Both the position numbers and the translations under genes were made by a program. From positions 186,001-250,000 of the forward strand of contig NZ_SOZE01000003.1 in NCBI RefSeq assembly GCF_004519315.1: a stretch of DNA of 64,000 bases, read 5' to 3'. Shown here piece after piece: positions 1 to 8,822 of the stretch. Position 1 is the stretch's first letter, and each line of letters begins with the position of its first letter. This DNA is from Mucilaginibacter psychrotolerans. Lineage in GTDB: Bacteria > Bacteroidota > Bacteroidia > Sphingobacteriales > Sphingobacteriaceae. A model generated the notes under the pieces. That model made no database searches, was not told the DNA's origin, and worked only from the letters and a program-made list of their open reading frames with translations.

Positions 1-1162
1 CAAACAACGATAGGAATAATCCAATCACCAATGGGCTGTATAAAAAGGAATTGTCAATCTGCAATTCCAGCGTGTTGGTAAACCATGGCTTAAAGGCGTA
101 GCAAAGCACATAGCCTAAAATAAAGGAGAACAACGTAAATATACCCGACTCCACATAAAACTGCATGGCAATGGTTTTGCGGCTGGCGCCAGATACCTTG
201 CGCACTCCAACCTCCTTAGCCCGTAACGTGGCGCGGGCGGTAGATAGGCTCATGTAGTTTACCAGTGCCAACAGCAGTATCAGCACAGCAACCAACGGGA
301 AAATCTTTAAGTATTTAGTGTTAGACGAATCGTCGAAGTTGCTTTTGAGGTGCATATCTGCCAGCGGCGAAAGGCTGAATTTTATATCGTCGAAATTCTT
401 ATTGCTTTTGGCTAATTGCTCCAGCCCGCCTTTCACTTTGGCGGTATCCGTCGCGTCCTTCAGCGTAAGGTACACATCAAACGAGCCGGGGCCTACACCC
501 TGGTCGCTGGTGTATTTTTTGCCTTCTTTCATAGCGATAAGACTTTGGCCCGAGGCGATGAAATTGTATTTGATAGATGAGTTAGAAGGGCTGTTCTCGG
601 CCACTCCGGTAACCTGGTACGTATAAGTGCTATCAGTTTTTATCGTGATGGTTTTGCCAACGGGATTTTCGGTGCCGAAGTATTTATCGGCCATAGCTTG
701 CGACAGCACTACCGAATATGGCCTGGTCAACACATCTTCCTTACTGCCGGATTTAAGCTTAAACGAAAAGAAATCGAAGAAATTAGCATCAGCGAACAGC
801 AAATCCTGCTCAGTAAATTTTTGCTCGGGCGATGCCGGGTTGTTCACCACCAGCGGTTTAAAATACTTCATAGTACGCATATAGCCATCTACACCAGGCT
901 GGCTTTGTTTGGCAATGGGGCCGGTAGCATAGCTCATATAAGCCATGTTCATTTGGTTGCCGCCTATCTTGAGGGTAGCGTGTATGCCGAAGGTTTTGTC
1001 GCCATTTTTGTGGAAACTATCGTAGCTCATCTCATGCGAAACGTACATCAGTATCGTCATGCAAACGGCAAGCCCAATAGCCAGGCCGCCTATATTGATG
1101 AGGCTGTACATTTTTTGCTTGGTAAGGTTGCGTAAGGCAATTTTGATGTAGTTCTTTAACAT
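1..1162 (-). CDS. FtsX/MacB-like ABC transporter permease, C-terminus cut by window edge
   Basis: Reading from the ATG at 1162, 387 codons are open to the window edge, so only the N-terminal half is visible. It starts MLKNYIKIALRNLTKQK like its four upstream paralogues, then has a first membrane helix at about residues 18-40, a periplasmic MacB_PCD-type domain to about 280, and the start of the first FtsX domain with the family motif RAKEVGVRKVSGA near residue 310. It is last of five tandem permease genes that share one ATPase and one adaptor (11.4-13.5 kb). Family knowledge: such proteins are mechanotransmission permeases that drive periplasmic or outer-membrane export rather than classic transport. 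Substrate unknown. The start codon lies inside an intergenic repeat word (AATCGGTGTAATC-like). Confidence 0.9.
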   Translation of the reverse strand, partial: MLKNYIKIALRNLTKQKMYSLINIGGLAIGLAVCMTILMYVSHEMSYDSFHKNGDKTFGIHATLKIGGNQMNMAYMSYATGPIAKQSQPGVDGYMRTMKYFKPLVVNNPASPEQKFTEQDLLFADANFFDFFSFKLKSGSKEDVLTRPYSVVLSQAMADKYFGTENPVGKTITIKTDSTYTYQVTGVAENSPSNSSIKYNFIASGQSLIAMKEGKKYTSDQGVGPGSFDVYLTLKDATDTAKVKGGLEQLAKSNKNFDDIKFSLSPLADMHLKSNFDDSSNTKYLKIFPLVAVLILLLALVNYMSLSTARATLRAKEVGVRKVSGASRKTIAMQFYVESGIFTLFSFILGYVLCYAFKPWFTNTLELQIDNSFLYSPLVIGLFLSLF

Positions 1163-1316
1163 GATTACACTGATTTAACGTTGATTACACCGATTATTTT
1201 AAGCACCGATTTCACTGATTCACTCAGATTTTACCGATTATTTTTCTTTTTAGAGTTTAGATTTTAGGCTTTAGAATCTCCCTTATCTGCACATCTGAAA
1301 TTTGCAAATCTGCACA
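1163..1316. repeat. Intergenic degenerate word repeats between permease genes
   Basis: Three word families are stacked here: GATTACACCGATT-type units (coding-strand form AATCGGTGTAATC) at about 1163-1245, a TTAGATTTTAGGCTTTAGAA word near 1257, and the near-palindromic TCTGCACATCTGAAATTTGC type at about 1285-1317. No ORF or promoter is recognisable. The same words recur in the next permease gaps and near rnpB. Confidence 0.75.
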
Positions 1317-3671
1317 TCATTCGGAACGAAGACTCTTCACCGGGTTGGCCAGTGCGGCTTTCATGGTGTTGAGGCTCACTACCACCATAGTAAGCAGCAA
1401 TATCAAAACCCCTACCGATGCAAACACCCAGGCGTTCACGTCAATATGGTAAGTGTATTTCTTCAGCCAGTTGCTCATGAGGTACCATGTTAAGGGTACT
1501 GCAATTACGAAGGCAACCGCAACCAGTTTCAAGAATTCGGTGGCAATCAGCATCAGCAGTTGCTGTACCGATGCGCCCATTACTTTGCGCACCCCTATCT
1601 CGCGAAAGCGTTTCTCTATGGTAAAAGATGCCAAGCCGGCCAAACCAATACAACAGATAAAGATGGCCAGCCCTGCAAAAATGTTGGTGATGCGGCTAAT
1701 TAGTTCCTCTGTAAGAAATTTCTTGCCGAACTCCTGGTCCACAAACTGGTATTCGAAGATATTCTGCGGATTATATTTTTTGAAGATGGTTTCCATTGCC
1801 TTTACGCCCGCCTGCGGCTGCACGCCATTTTTAAGGCGCACGTTCACCATGCTCGAGCTTTTGCCATCGTAGTAGATCATCAGCGGCTCAACAGGGTCGT
1901 ACGGCGATGCCATTACCACGTTATCTATAACACCCGCAACGGTGAATTTACGGCCATATTTCATCACCATCCCTATCGGATTCTTCAACTTCATGGCCAC
2001 CACAGCGGCTTTATTCAACAACATTACCGAAGTGTCGCCCGGCGTATTATTAAAATCGCGTCCCTGCAATACTTTAATACCCAGTGTCTTGGTAAAATCC
2101 ACATCGGCTTGCAGGCCAGAGAAAATGATATCGCCATTGGCTGCTTTGCCATCATAATCCGGCGAGCCCGATTTCCACCAAATCTCGGTAATGGGCGATG
2201 AGGTGCGCGTAGTAGATGCCACCAGGCCGGTATTCTCCAAATCCTGCTTCAGGGCTGCGTAATTCTTATCAATATCGCTTGATGAAGGTACCATGATGAG
2301 GTTATTGGGGTTGTAACCGATGCTCTTATCTTTAATGTGCTGTATTTGCTGGTAAACGATGATGGTAGCAGATATCAGCAGTATCGACATCACGAATTGC
2401 CCCACCACTAATATCCGGCGTGGCAACACTGCGCTTTTACCCGCCGCGAAAGTGCCTTTTAGCACCTTTACCGGGTTAAACGATGAAAGGTACAATGCAG
2501 GGTAGCTGCCTGCAACAACGCCGGTAAACAGGATGATGATAAGGGCTCCAATAAGGAAGAGCGGATCGATGATACTGAGGTGCAAGGATTTGCTCACGAG
2601 CAGGTTGAACGACGGCATCAATATAAAAACAAAGCCTACTGCCAGCACGAATGCAATGAGCGCCAATATGATAGATTCGAAGAAGAATTGCGTAAGCAGT
2701 TGCCTCCTATCAGAGCCCAATGTTTTGCGGATACCTACCTCTTTTGCACGTTTCTCCGACCGTGCGGTAGAAAGGTTCATGAAGTTTACGCAAGCAATCA
2801 GCAATATAATAATAGCAATAACGGTAAACATGCGCACGTATTCGATCATGCCGCCTACGTTCTTGCCTTCTTTGAACTCGCTGTACAGGTGCCACTTGTT
2901 CAGCGGGAAGGTCCAGTAGGTACTGATCTTATCGCCCGGCGAATGTAAATGCTTTACACCGTTTACAAACTTGTCTACCTTTGCCATATTGGCGTTTGGT
3001 ATAGTTTGAATAAATACGGAGTGCGAAGAGTTGTTCCACTCCTTCATCCGGTTTTTATAAAACTCCGAAGTGTTATCGAAAGGCGCGATGAAATCGAACT
3101 TGAAGGTAGAGTTACCCGGAGGGTCGGCCAAAACGGCCATCACTTTGTAGTTTTCCAGGTTATCAACTTTTAAAACTTTATTTATCGGATCATCGTTGCC
3201 AAAAAATGCTTTGGCTGCCGACTCGGTAATAGCGATTGATCTCGGGTCTCCAAGCACGGAGGCAGGTTGACCTTTTATAAATTTGAAGCTAAAAATGTTA
3301 AAAAACTGTTCGCCCACCTGGTACGAATTCTTTTTAAGTTTTGTGTTATTATACTCAAATAAATGCGACTCCTGATGGGTGGTAACTACGGTACGCAACA
3401 CCTGCGGATTACCACCTTCCAGCCCCTTCGCCAGCGGAAATGCCATGTTTGGGTCGGTAAAGATGGTCGGCTTAAAATCGCGCGTGGCCATTACCTGGTA
3501 AATATTATCGTGGTTCTGGTGGAACTTATCATAGGCTACCTCATCCTTCACCCATAAAAAGATGAAGATGGTGCAAATCATCCCGATGGTAAGCCCCAGG
3601 ATGTTGGTGAGCGAGAACCCCTTGTTCCGGATAAGGTTCCGCCAGGCGATTTTGAAATAATTCTTTATCAT
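1317..3671 (-). CDS. FtsX/MacB-like ABC transporter permease (784 aa)
   Basis: Full-length double-FtsX permease of the Bacteroidota type: one N-terminal helix (about 20-42), periplasmic MacB_PCD domain (about 60-260), FtsX domain with three helices (about 285-405, containing RAKEVGVRKTLGS), a fourth helix and second periplasmic domain (about 430-640), and a second FtsX domain (about 665-775, containing FREIGVRKVMGA), ending NPVKSLRSE. About 784 residues is normal for this subfamily and nearly twice a classical MacB permease half. It has no ATPase domain, so it must pair with the separate ATPase at 11.4-12.1 kb. Fourth of five paralogues in transcription order. Substrate cannot be told from sequence; export of peptides, lipids or toxic compounds from the periplasm is the family expectation. 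Confidence 0.93.
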   Translation of the reverse strand: MIKNYFKIAWRNLIRNKGFSLTNILGLTIGMICTIFIFLWVKDEVAYDKFHQNHDNIYQVMATRDFKPTIFTDPNMAFPLAKGLEGGNPQVLRTVVTTHQESHLFEYNNTKLKKNSYQVGEQFFNIFSFKFIKGQPASVLGDPRSIAITESAAKAFFGNDDPINKVLKVDNLENYKVMAVLADPPGNSTFKFDFIAPFDNTSEFYKNRMKEWNNSSHSVFIQTIPNANMAKVDKFVNGVKHLHSPGDKISTYWTFPLNKWHLYSEFKEGKNVGGMIEYVRMFTVIAIIILLIACVNFMNLSTARSEKRAKEVGIRKTLGSDRRQLLTQFFFESIILALIAFVLAVGFVFILMPSFNLLVSKSLHLSIIDPLFLIGALIIILFTGVVAGSYPALYLSSFNPVKVLKGTFAAGKSAVLPRRILVVGQFVMSILLISATIIVYQQIQHIKDKSIGYNPNNLIMVPSSSDIDKNYAALKQDLENTGLVASTTRTSSPITEIWWKSGSPDYDGKAANGDIIFSGLQADVDFTKTLGIKVLQGRDFNNTPGDTSVMLLNKAAVVAMKLKNPIGMVMKYGRKFTVAGVIDNVVMASPYDPVEPLMIYYDGKSSSMVNVRLKNGVQPQAGVKAMETIFKKYNPQNIFEYQFVDQEFGKKFLTEELISRITNIFAGLAIFICCIGLAGLASFTIEKRFREIGVRKVMGASVQQLLMLIATEFLKLVAVAFVIAVPLTWYLMSNWLKKYTYHIDVNAWVFASVGVLILLLTMVVVSLNTMKAALANPVKSLRSE

Positions 3672-3786
3672 GATTTTTTGCGATTACACCGATTTTATTT
3701 TGATTTCACCGATTAGGGCGATTTCACTGATTTTTTCTTGATTCCTGGCTCTTGACCTCTTGTCTCTAAACTCTACCCACTAGCCT
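3672..3786. repeat. Intergenic degenerate word repeats
   Basis: GATTACACCGATT, GATTTCACCGATT and GATTTCACTGATT words (about 3675-3735) directly adjoin the start codon at 3671, followed by a pyrimidine-rich stretch with CTCTTGACCTCTTGTCTC-type words. It has the same arrangement as the gaps at 6184, 8733 and 11181. Confidence 0.7.
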
Positions 3787-6183
3787 CTATTCTCCATTTT
3801 TTAAACTCTTTACCGGGTTGGCTATCGCAGCTTTTACCGATTGTATGCTGATGGTTGCCAATGCTATCAAAGTAGCGCCGCCGCCGGCAAGCACGAATAC
3901 TACCCAGGTGATGTTCACCTTGTAGGCAAAATCCTGCAGCCAGGCGTTCATGGCGTACCAACCAACCGGCACAGCAATAACGATGGCAATTACGATGAGC
4001 ACCATAAACTCGGTAGCCAGCAGGCCGATGATTCGGCTTACGCTAGCGCCCAATACCTTACGGATACCTATTTCCCTGGTTTTTACCTGCGCCGAATAAG
4101 TAGCCAGGCCAAATAGCCCGAGGCAGGAGATAACGATAGCGATGGCCGAGAAAATATTAAACAAGGAGCCGGTGCGCTGGTCGTCGGTATATAATTTCTT
4201 AAAGCTGTCGTCGAGGAAGGTGTAGTTGAAAGGCACGTCGTTGTTGTATTGCTTCCATACAGCCAGCGCAGATGCAATGGCGCTTTGCGCACCGGCGCCG
4301 GTGGTTTTGATATAAACTTTCCAGCAATCATTAGGCTTGTATTGGAACACGGCGGGCTCTATCTTATGGTGTATTGTTGTGAAATGAAAATCTTTCACCA
4401 CGCCAATGATGGTGCCGTTTACGGTTTGCACACGAAGGCGTTTGCCAATAGGGTTGGTGAGGCCCATCTCCTTCACAGCGGTTTCGTTAATGATAAAGTG
4501 CGACGAATCAGCCACTGCGCCGGTAAAGCCCGCGCCTTCTTTGATATTCATTTTAAAGAAACCAATCAGGTCCTTATCCGCGTACACCTGGTTGAACCAC
4601 ATGTTGGAGTTGGCTGGTTTGCCGTCCCAATCGTTATCGCCGGTAGAGCTGCCGCCCGTAATGATGTCGCGGCCGGCGCGGGTAACGCCCAATACGGCAG
4701 GGTTCTTTTGTAGTTCGTTCTTGATAACGTCATAATGCGGTATCATACCGTTGCGCATGCTGAAAGACAGTACGTTCTCTTTATCGTAGCCAAGGTTTTT
4801 CTCTCTGATGTACTTCAATTGCCCGCCGATAATCAGCGTACCAATGATAAGCACTATAGATACCGAAAATTGCAGTACCACCAACACCCGGCGGAAAGCG
4901 GCATTGCCTATACCTATGGTAACACGCCCCTTAAGCGCCTTCAGCGGTTCGAACGACGAGAGCAGTAAAGAAGGGTAAATGCTTGATGCTGTAAGCGTGC
5001 CCAGCAGTGTTAGACCGATACAGGCCCATATATTGTAATTGGATAAGCCAAGCGACAGTTCCTTGCCCGAAAACTGGTTATAATATGGCAACAGCACAAA
5101 CATCAGTGCGAAGGCGAATATGGCTGCTATAGCAAACAGCAGCGTGGTTTCGGCCATAAACTGGATAAACAGCTGCAACTTACCCGCTCCTATTATTTTG
5201 CGCATGCTTACCTCTTTGGCGCGCAGCATACTGCGCGCAGTAGAAAGGTTAACGTAGTTGATGCAGGCAATAACCAAAATCATCAGCGCTACTATGCCGA
5301 ATGTGCGCACGGTAGAAAAGCCGCCGTCGGTGCCATCGGCCTGGTACAGGTGCATTTTTAACAAGGGTTGCGTTAAGTATGGCACGGGGGCATCTTCTGG
5401 CTTGTTACGCTCGTGTATGGCCTGTAATTTCTTCTCTAAAGCAGTCACATCAACCTTAGTACCCGGCTTCAACAGCAGATAGGTTTGAAAACCGAACATG
5501 CTCCAGTCTGCATCTATGGATGAAATAAAGGTTTTGTTATCGTACGTCTTTTTGTTTTTGATATAAGCCAAATCGTTAAACCTCGACAAAGGCATCAATA
5601 TGCGGTATTTAAAGCTGGAGTTTTCGGGGTAGTTGGGTATAACGCCCGTTACTTTTAACTGCTCGTCCTGCCCAAGGGTTACAACCTTGCCAATTGGATC
5701 TTCGGTGCCGAAGTATTTCGCTGCCATCTCTTCGGTGATTACAACGGAGTTATTATCCGGAAAAGGGTTGCGTTTATCTCCTTTTATCAGGTTAAAATCG
5801 AAAACCGTGAAATACGATGGATCCGCAAAAGCAAAATTATCCTCGTAGAAAACCTTATCCTTATAACGGAACGGCGCATTGCCCACAGGCATGATGCGCA
5901 CGGCATCCTGCACCTGCGGTACCTCATTTTTGGCGAACGTTGCAACGGGTGCAATGATATTATTGAATATCTGCTTGCTGATACCCGTACCGCCAACGAT
6001 GTCTATTTTGTAGATATTATCGGCTTTGGAGTTGAACTTATCGTAGCTCAATTCATCTTGCACCCAAAGCAGCATAAACATACCCACCACCAGGCCAACC
6101 GTAAGGCCGGCAACGTTAATAGAGGCGTAAAACTTGTTCCCCAGGATATTGCGCCAGGCTGTTTTTAAATAATTTCTTATCAT
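3787..6183 (-). CDS. FtsX/MacB-like ABC transporter permease (798 aa)
   Basis: Third permease of the tandem set. It begins MIRNYLKTAWRNILGNKFY, has the first membrane helix at about 20-42, a periplasmic domain with the usual YFGTEDPIGKV motif near residue 165, the first FtsX block near 290-410 (RAKEVSMRKIIGA), a second periplasmic domain, and the second FtsX block near 680-790 (TREIGIRKVLGA), ending PVKSLKNGE. All structural parts of an active permease are present and no frame break is seen. It differs clearly from the flanking copies in its periplasmic domains, which fits old paralogues with different substrates or partners rather than a recent duplication. Confidence 0.93.
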   Translation of the reverse strand: MIRNYLKTAWRNILGNKFYASINVAGLTVGLVVGMFMLLWVQDELSYDKFNSKADNIYKIDIVGGTGISKQIFNNIIAPVATFAKNEVPQVQDAVRIMPVGNAPFRYKDKVFYEDNFAFADPSYFTVFDFNLIKGDKRNPFPDNNSVVITEEMAAKYFGTEDPIGKVVTLGQDEQLKVTGVIPNYPENSSFKYRILMPLSRFNDLAYIKNKKTYDNKTFISSIDADWSMFGFQTYLLLKPGTKVDVTALEKKLQAIHERNKPEDAPVPYLTQPLLKMHLYQADGTDGGFSTVRTFGIVALMILVIACINYVNLSTARSMLRAKEVSMRKIIGAGKLQLFIQFMAETTLLFAIAAIFAFALMFVLLPYYNQFSGKELSLGLSNYNIWACIGLTLLGTLTASSIYPSLLLSSFEPLKALKGRVTIGIGNAAFRRVLVVLQFSVSIVLIIGTLIIGGQLKYIREKNLGYDKENVLSFSMRNGMIPHYDVIKNELQKNPAVLGVTRAGRDIITGGSSTGDNDWDGKPANSNMWFNQVYADKDLIGFFKMNIKEGAGFTGAVADSSHFIINETAVKEMGLTNPIGKRLRVQTVNGTIIGVVKDFHFTTIHHKIEPAVFQYKPNDCWKVYIKTTGAGAQSAIASALAVWKQYNNDVPFNYTFLDDSFKKLYTDDQRTGSLFNIFSAIAIVISCLGLFGLATYSAQVKTREIGIRKVLGASVSRIIGLLATEFMVLIVIAIVIAVPVGWYAMNAWLQDFAYKVNITWVVFVLAGGGATLIALATISIQSVKAAIANPVKSLKNGE

Positions 6184-6302
6184 GATTTTTTATGATTACA
6201 CCGATTAACGCTGATTTCACCGATTGCACAGAATAGCTCTGATTAATCGCTTTTTTCCTTTTTAGAATTTAGATTTTAGGCTTTAGAATTTACTCTACCC
6301 TT
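6184..6302. repeat. Intergenic degenerate word repeats
   Basis: GATTACACCGATT and GATTTCACCGATT words at about 6193-6226 adjoin the start codon at 6183. A TTAGATTTTAGGCTTTAGAA word near 6267 is almost the same as the one near 1257. No coding potential is seen. Confidence 0.7.
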
Positions 6303-8732
6303 TTATTCATTCTTCAAACTATCCACCGGGTTTGCCAGCGCCGCTTTTAGCGACTGGAAACTTACAGTGGCAACTGCAATTACGATGGCCGACAAGCCGG
6401 CTACTGCTACTACCCACCATTGCACCTCTATCCGGTAAACAAAATCTTGCAGCCACAGGTTCATGCAATACCAGGCCAAGGGCGAGGCAACCACAATGGA
6501 TATCGCAACCAACTTTACAAAATCTTTGGAAAGCATGGCCACTATGGCACTTACATCTGCACCCAGCACCTTGCGTATGCCGATCTCTTTAGTGCGTTGC
6601 TCGGCTGCATAAGCCGCAAGGCCAAACAAGCCCAGGCAAGCTATGATGATAGCCAGCGTAGTGAATATGATAAAGATGGTGCCGACTTGCTGCTCGGAGC
6701 GGTACGACGCATCGAAATCCTGATCCATAAAGGAGAAATTCATTTGCACGGGCGAGAATGTTGCCCACTTGGATTTAATTTGCGACATCAGCGCAGGCAA
6801 ATCTTTGGTGTTTACCCTCAGGCTAACCGCGCCGTTATTTTCGGCAAGCCGGATGATAACGGGTTCTATTTTCTCGTGCAGGGAGCTGAAGTGAAAATCC
6901 TTCATCACACCAATCACTTCGTATTTTTTTGTATTGGTTAACTCAACTTTCCCGCCGAGGGAGTTGTAGAGCGTTTGTCCGAAAGCGTTTTTGTAACCAA
7001 GGAATTCGGCGGCCGCCTCGTTGATGATTACAGCGCCCGAATCGCTCAGCCTGTCCTTAGAGAAGTTGCGGCCTTCGACCATTTTCATGCCCAGGGTAGG
7101 TATCCAATCGGCATCTACCTCCCAGCTTTGCGGGAAGATGGATTTTTTTTGATCGAGCGTAGCATCTTTAAAATAAATAGACGTACTTCTCCTGTTTACC
7201 GATACCGGCAAGAAACCCGTCATGGTGGCACTGGTGACACCTGGTAACTGCTTCAGCTCTTCCTTAAACGTTTTGGTTGATTGGTTAAGCTCATAAGCGT
7301 TCTGGATAACCAGCACCTGGTTACGATCGAAACCAAGGTTTATAGTCTGTATATAGTTGAGTTGATTTTTGATAACCAATGTGCCGATAATAAGGAATAC
7401 AGATATCCCGAACTGGAAAACCACCAGAAAGCTACGTAGTCCTCCGCCTTTAAAACCTGCAGACAATTTGCCTTTCAACACATCGATAGGTTGGAATGCT
7501 GATAGAAAAAACGCCGGGTAAGAGCCAGCCAGCGAACCAACGACCAACACAATTAAGACTGATACAGGTATTAACCAAAACAGCGTTGCAGTGGTTATGG
7601 CTATATCTTTCCCGGCCAATTGGTTAAACAAAGGCAACACGGCTATTGCTGCCACCAAGGCGATAACGGTGGCAAAGAAAGTAATCATAATAGATTCTGA
7701 AAGGAACTGCGCAATGAGGTATTTGCGCGGCGAACCTAAAACCTTGCGCACCCCTACCTCGCGGGCGCGGTTTGATGAGCGCGCGGTAGAAAGGTTCATG
7801 AAATTTATGCAGGCTATCAGCAATATAAATATGGCTATAGCCGAAAATATATACACGTATTGCACGGTGCCGTTTACGCCCAGCTCGCCAATGCGTTTCG
7901 ATTTCAGGTGGATATCCGTAAGCGAAGTAAGATTGAGGCGAAAGTAGCTGCCGCTCTTTTCAAAATCGGCGTAGCTCATGCCAATTTCGCTTTTCATTTG
8001 GTCGCCGCTCATTTTCAACAAAAAGCCATCCAAAGAGCCGGCAAGCTTTTTAGCATCCGTGGCATCCTTAAGCAATACATAAGTACTATAGTCGTTACGT
8101 AGCCAGGCGTTAGAACGGCTATCGGCCCAGGTAGACATTGATAAAAAGAAATCGAAGTTGAAGTGCGAGTTTTGGGGCACATCCTTTATTACCCCGGTAA
8201 CCTTAAAATTCTGGTTGTCGTTAATAACCATCGTCTTGCCCACTACATCCGTTTTATCGAAATACCTTTTGGCGGTGCTCTCGGTTAATACTACCGAATT
8301 GGGTTCGGCAAGGGCAGTTTTAGCGTCGCCATTTATCATAGGCAGGGTAAACACGTTGAATAACGAAGGATCGGCAAAGGCCACCTTGTTTTCAATCATG
8401 TTCAAATCGCCTTTTTTAACATGCATGGTGTAGGCGTTTTTCAGGCGAACTGCATCCTCCACGTAGGGGAATTCCGCAACGATGGTTTTTGCCAGTGGCG
8501 GCATCACTACGGCGTAATCCTTGCGGTTTTCACCCAGTTTCAAATCGGCATTTACCCGGAATATGCGCTCGCTTTTGGTGTTATAACGGTCGTAGCTCAG
8601 TTCATCGGCCACGTAAAATACAATAAGCAGGCAGGCGCCTAAGCCAAGGGCCAGCCCTAATATATTTATAGCCGTAAAGCCCTTGTTTTTCAAGAGGCTA
8701 CGGAATGCGGTTTTTATATAATTCCTGAACAT
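6303..8732 (-). CDS. FtsX/MacB-like ABC transporter permease (809 aa)
   Basis: Second permease of the tandem set. N-terminus MFRNYIKTAFRSLLKNKGF, first helix about 20-42, periplasmic domain about 60-275, first FtsX block about 290-410 with the RAREVGVRKVLGS motif, a second periplasmic domain about 440-660, and second FtsX block about 690-800 with TKEIGIRKVLGA, ending NPVDSLKNE. Longest of the set, the extra length being in the first periplasmic domain. It lacks nucleotide-binding motifs and depends on a partner ATPase; the only one nearby is at 11428-12105. Product of the same likely operon, though the repeat-filled gaps leave room for internal promoters or processing sites. Confidence 0.93.
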   Translation of the reverse strand: MFRNYIKTAFRSLLKNKGFTAINILGLALGLGACLLIVFYVADELSYDRYNTKSERIFRVNADLKLGENRKDYAVVMPPLAKTIVAEFPYVEDAVRLKNAYTMHVKKGDLNMIENKVAFADPSLFNVFTLPMINGDAKTALAEPNSVVLTESTAKRYFDKTDVVGKTMVINDNQNFKVTGVIKDVPQNSHFNFDFFLSMSTWADSRSNAWLRNDYSTYVLLKDATDAKKLAGSLDGFLLKMSGDQMKSEIGMSYADFEKSGSYFRLNLTSLTDIHLKSKRIGELGVNGTVQYVYIFSAIAIFILLIACINFMNLSTARSSNRAREVGVRKVLGSPRKYLIAQFLSESIMITFFATVIALVAAIAVLPLFNQLAGKDIAITTATLFWLIPVSVLIVLVVGSLAGSYPAFFLSAFQPIDVLKGKLSAGFKGGGLRSFLVVFQFGISVFLIIGTLVIKNQLNYIQTINLGFDRNQVLVIQNAYELNQSTKTFKEELKQLPGVTSATMTGFLPVSVNRRSTSIYFKDATLDQKKSIFPQSWEVDADWIPTLGMKMVEGRNFSKDRLSDSGAVIINEAAAEFLGYKNAFGQTLYNSLGGKVELTNTKKYEVIGVMKDFHFSSLHEKIEPVIIRLAENNGAVSLRVNTKDLPALMSQIKSKWATFSPVQMNFSFMDQDFDASYRSEQQVGTIFIIFTTLAIIIACLGLFGLAAYAAEQRTKEIGIRKVLGADVSAIVAMLSKDFVKLVAISIVVASPLAWYCMNLWLQDFVYRIEVQWWVVAVAGLSAIVIAVATVSFQSLKAALANPVDSLKNE

Positions 8733-8822
8733 GATTTTATGATTACACCGATTTCTTATTTTGATTACACCGATTGCACCGATTCTATCCTGATTCTTGG
8801 CTCTTTACTCTTGTCTCTTATT
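8733..8822. repeat. Intergenic degenerate word repeats
   Basis: Three GATTACACCGATT/GATTGCACCGATT words lie at about 8740-8785 next to the start codon at 8732, followed by a GATTCTTGGCTCTTTACTCT stretch that matches the pyrimidine-rich word at about 3742. Confidence 0.7.
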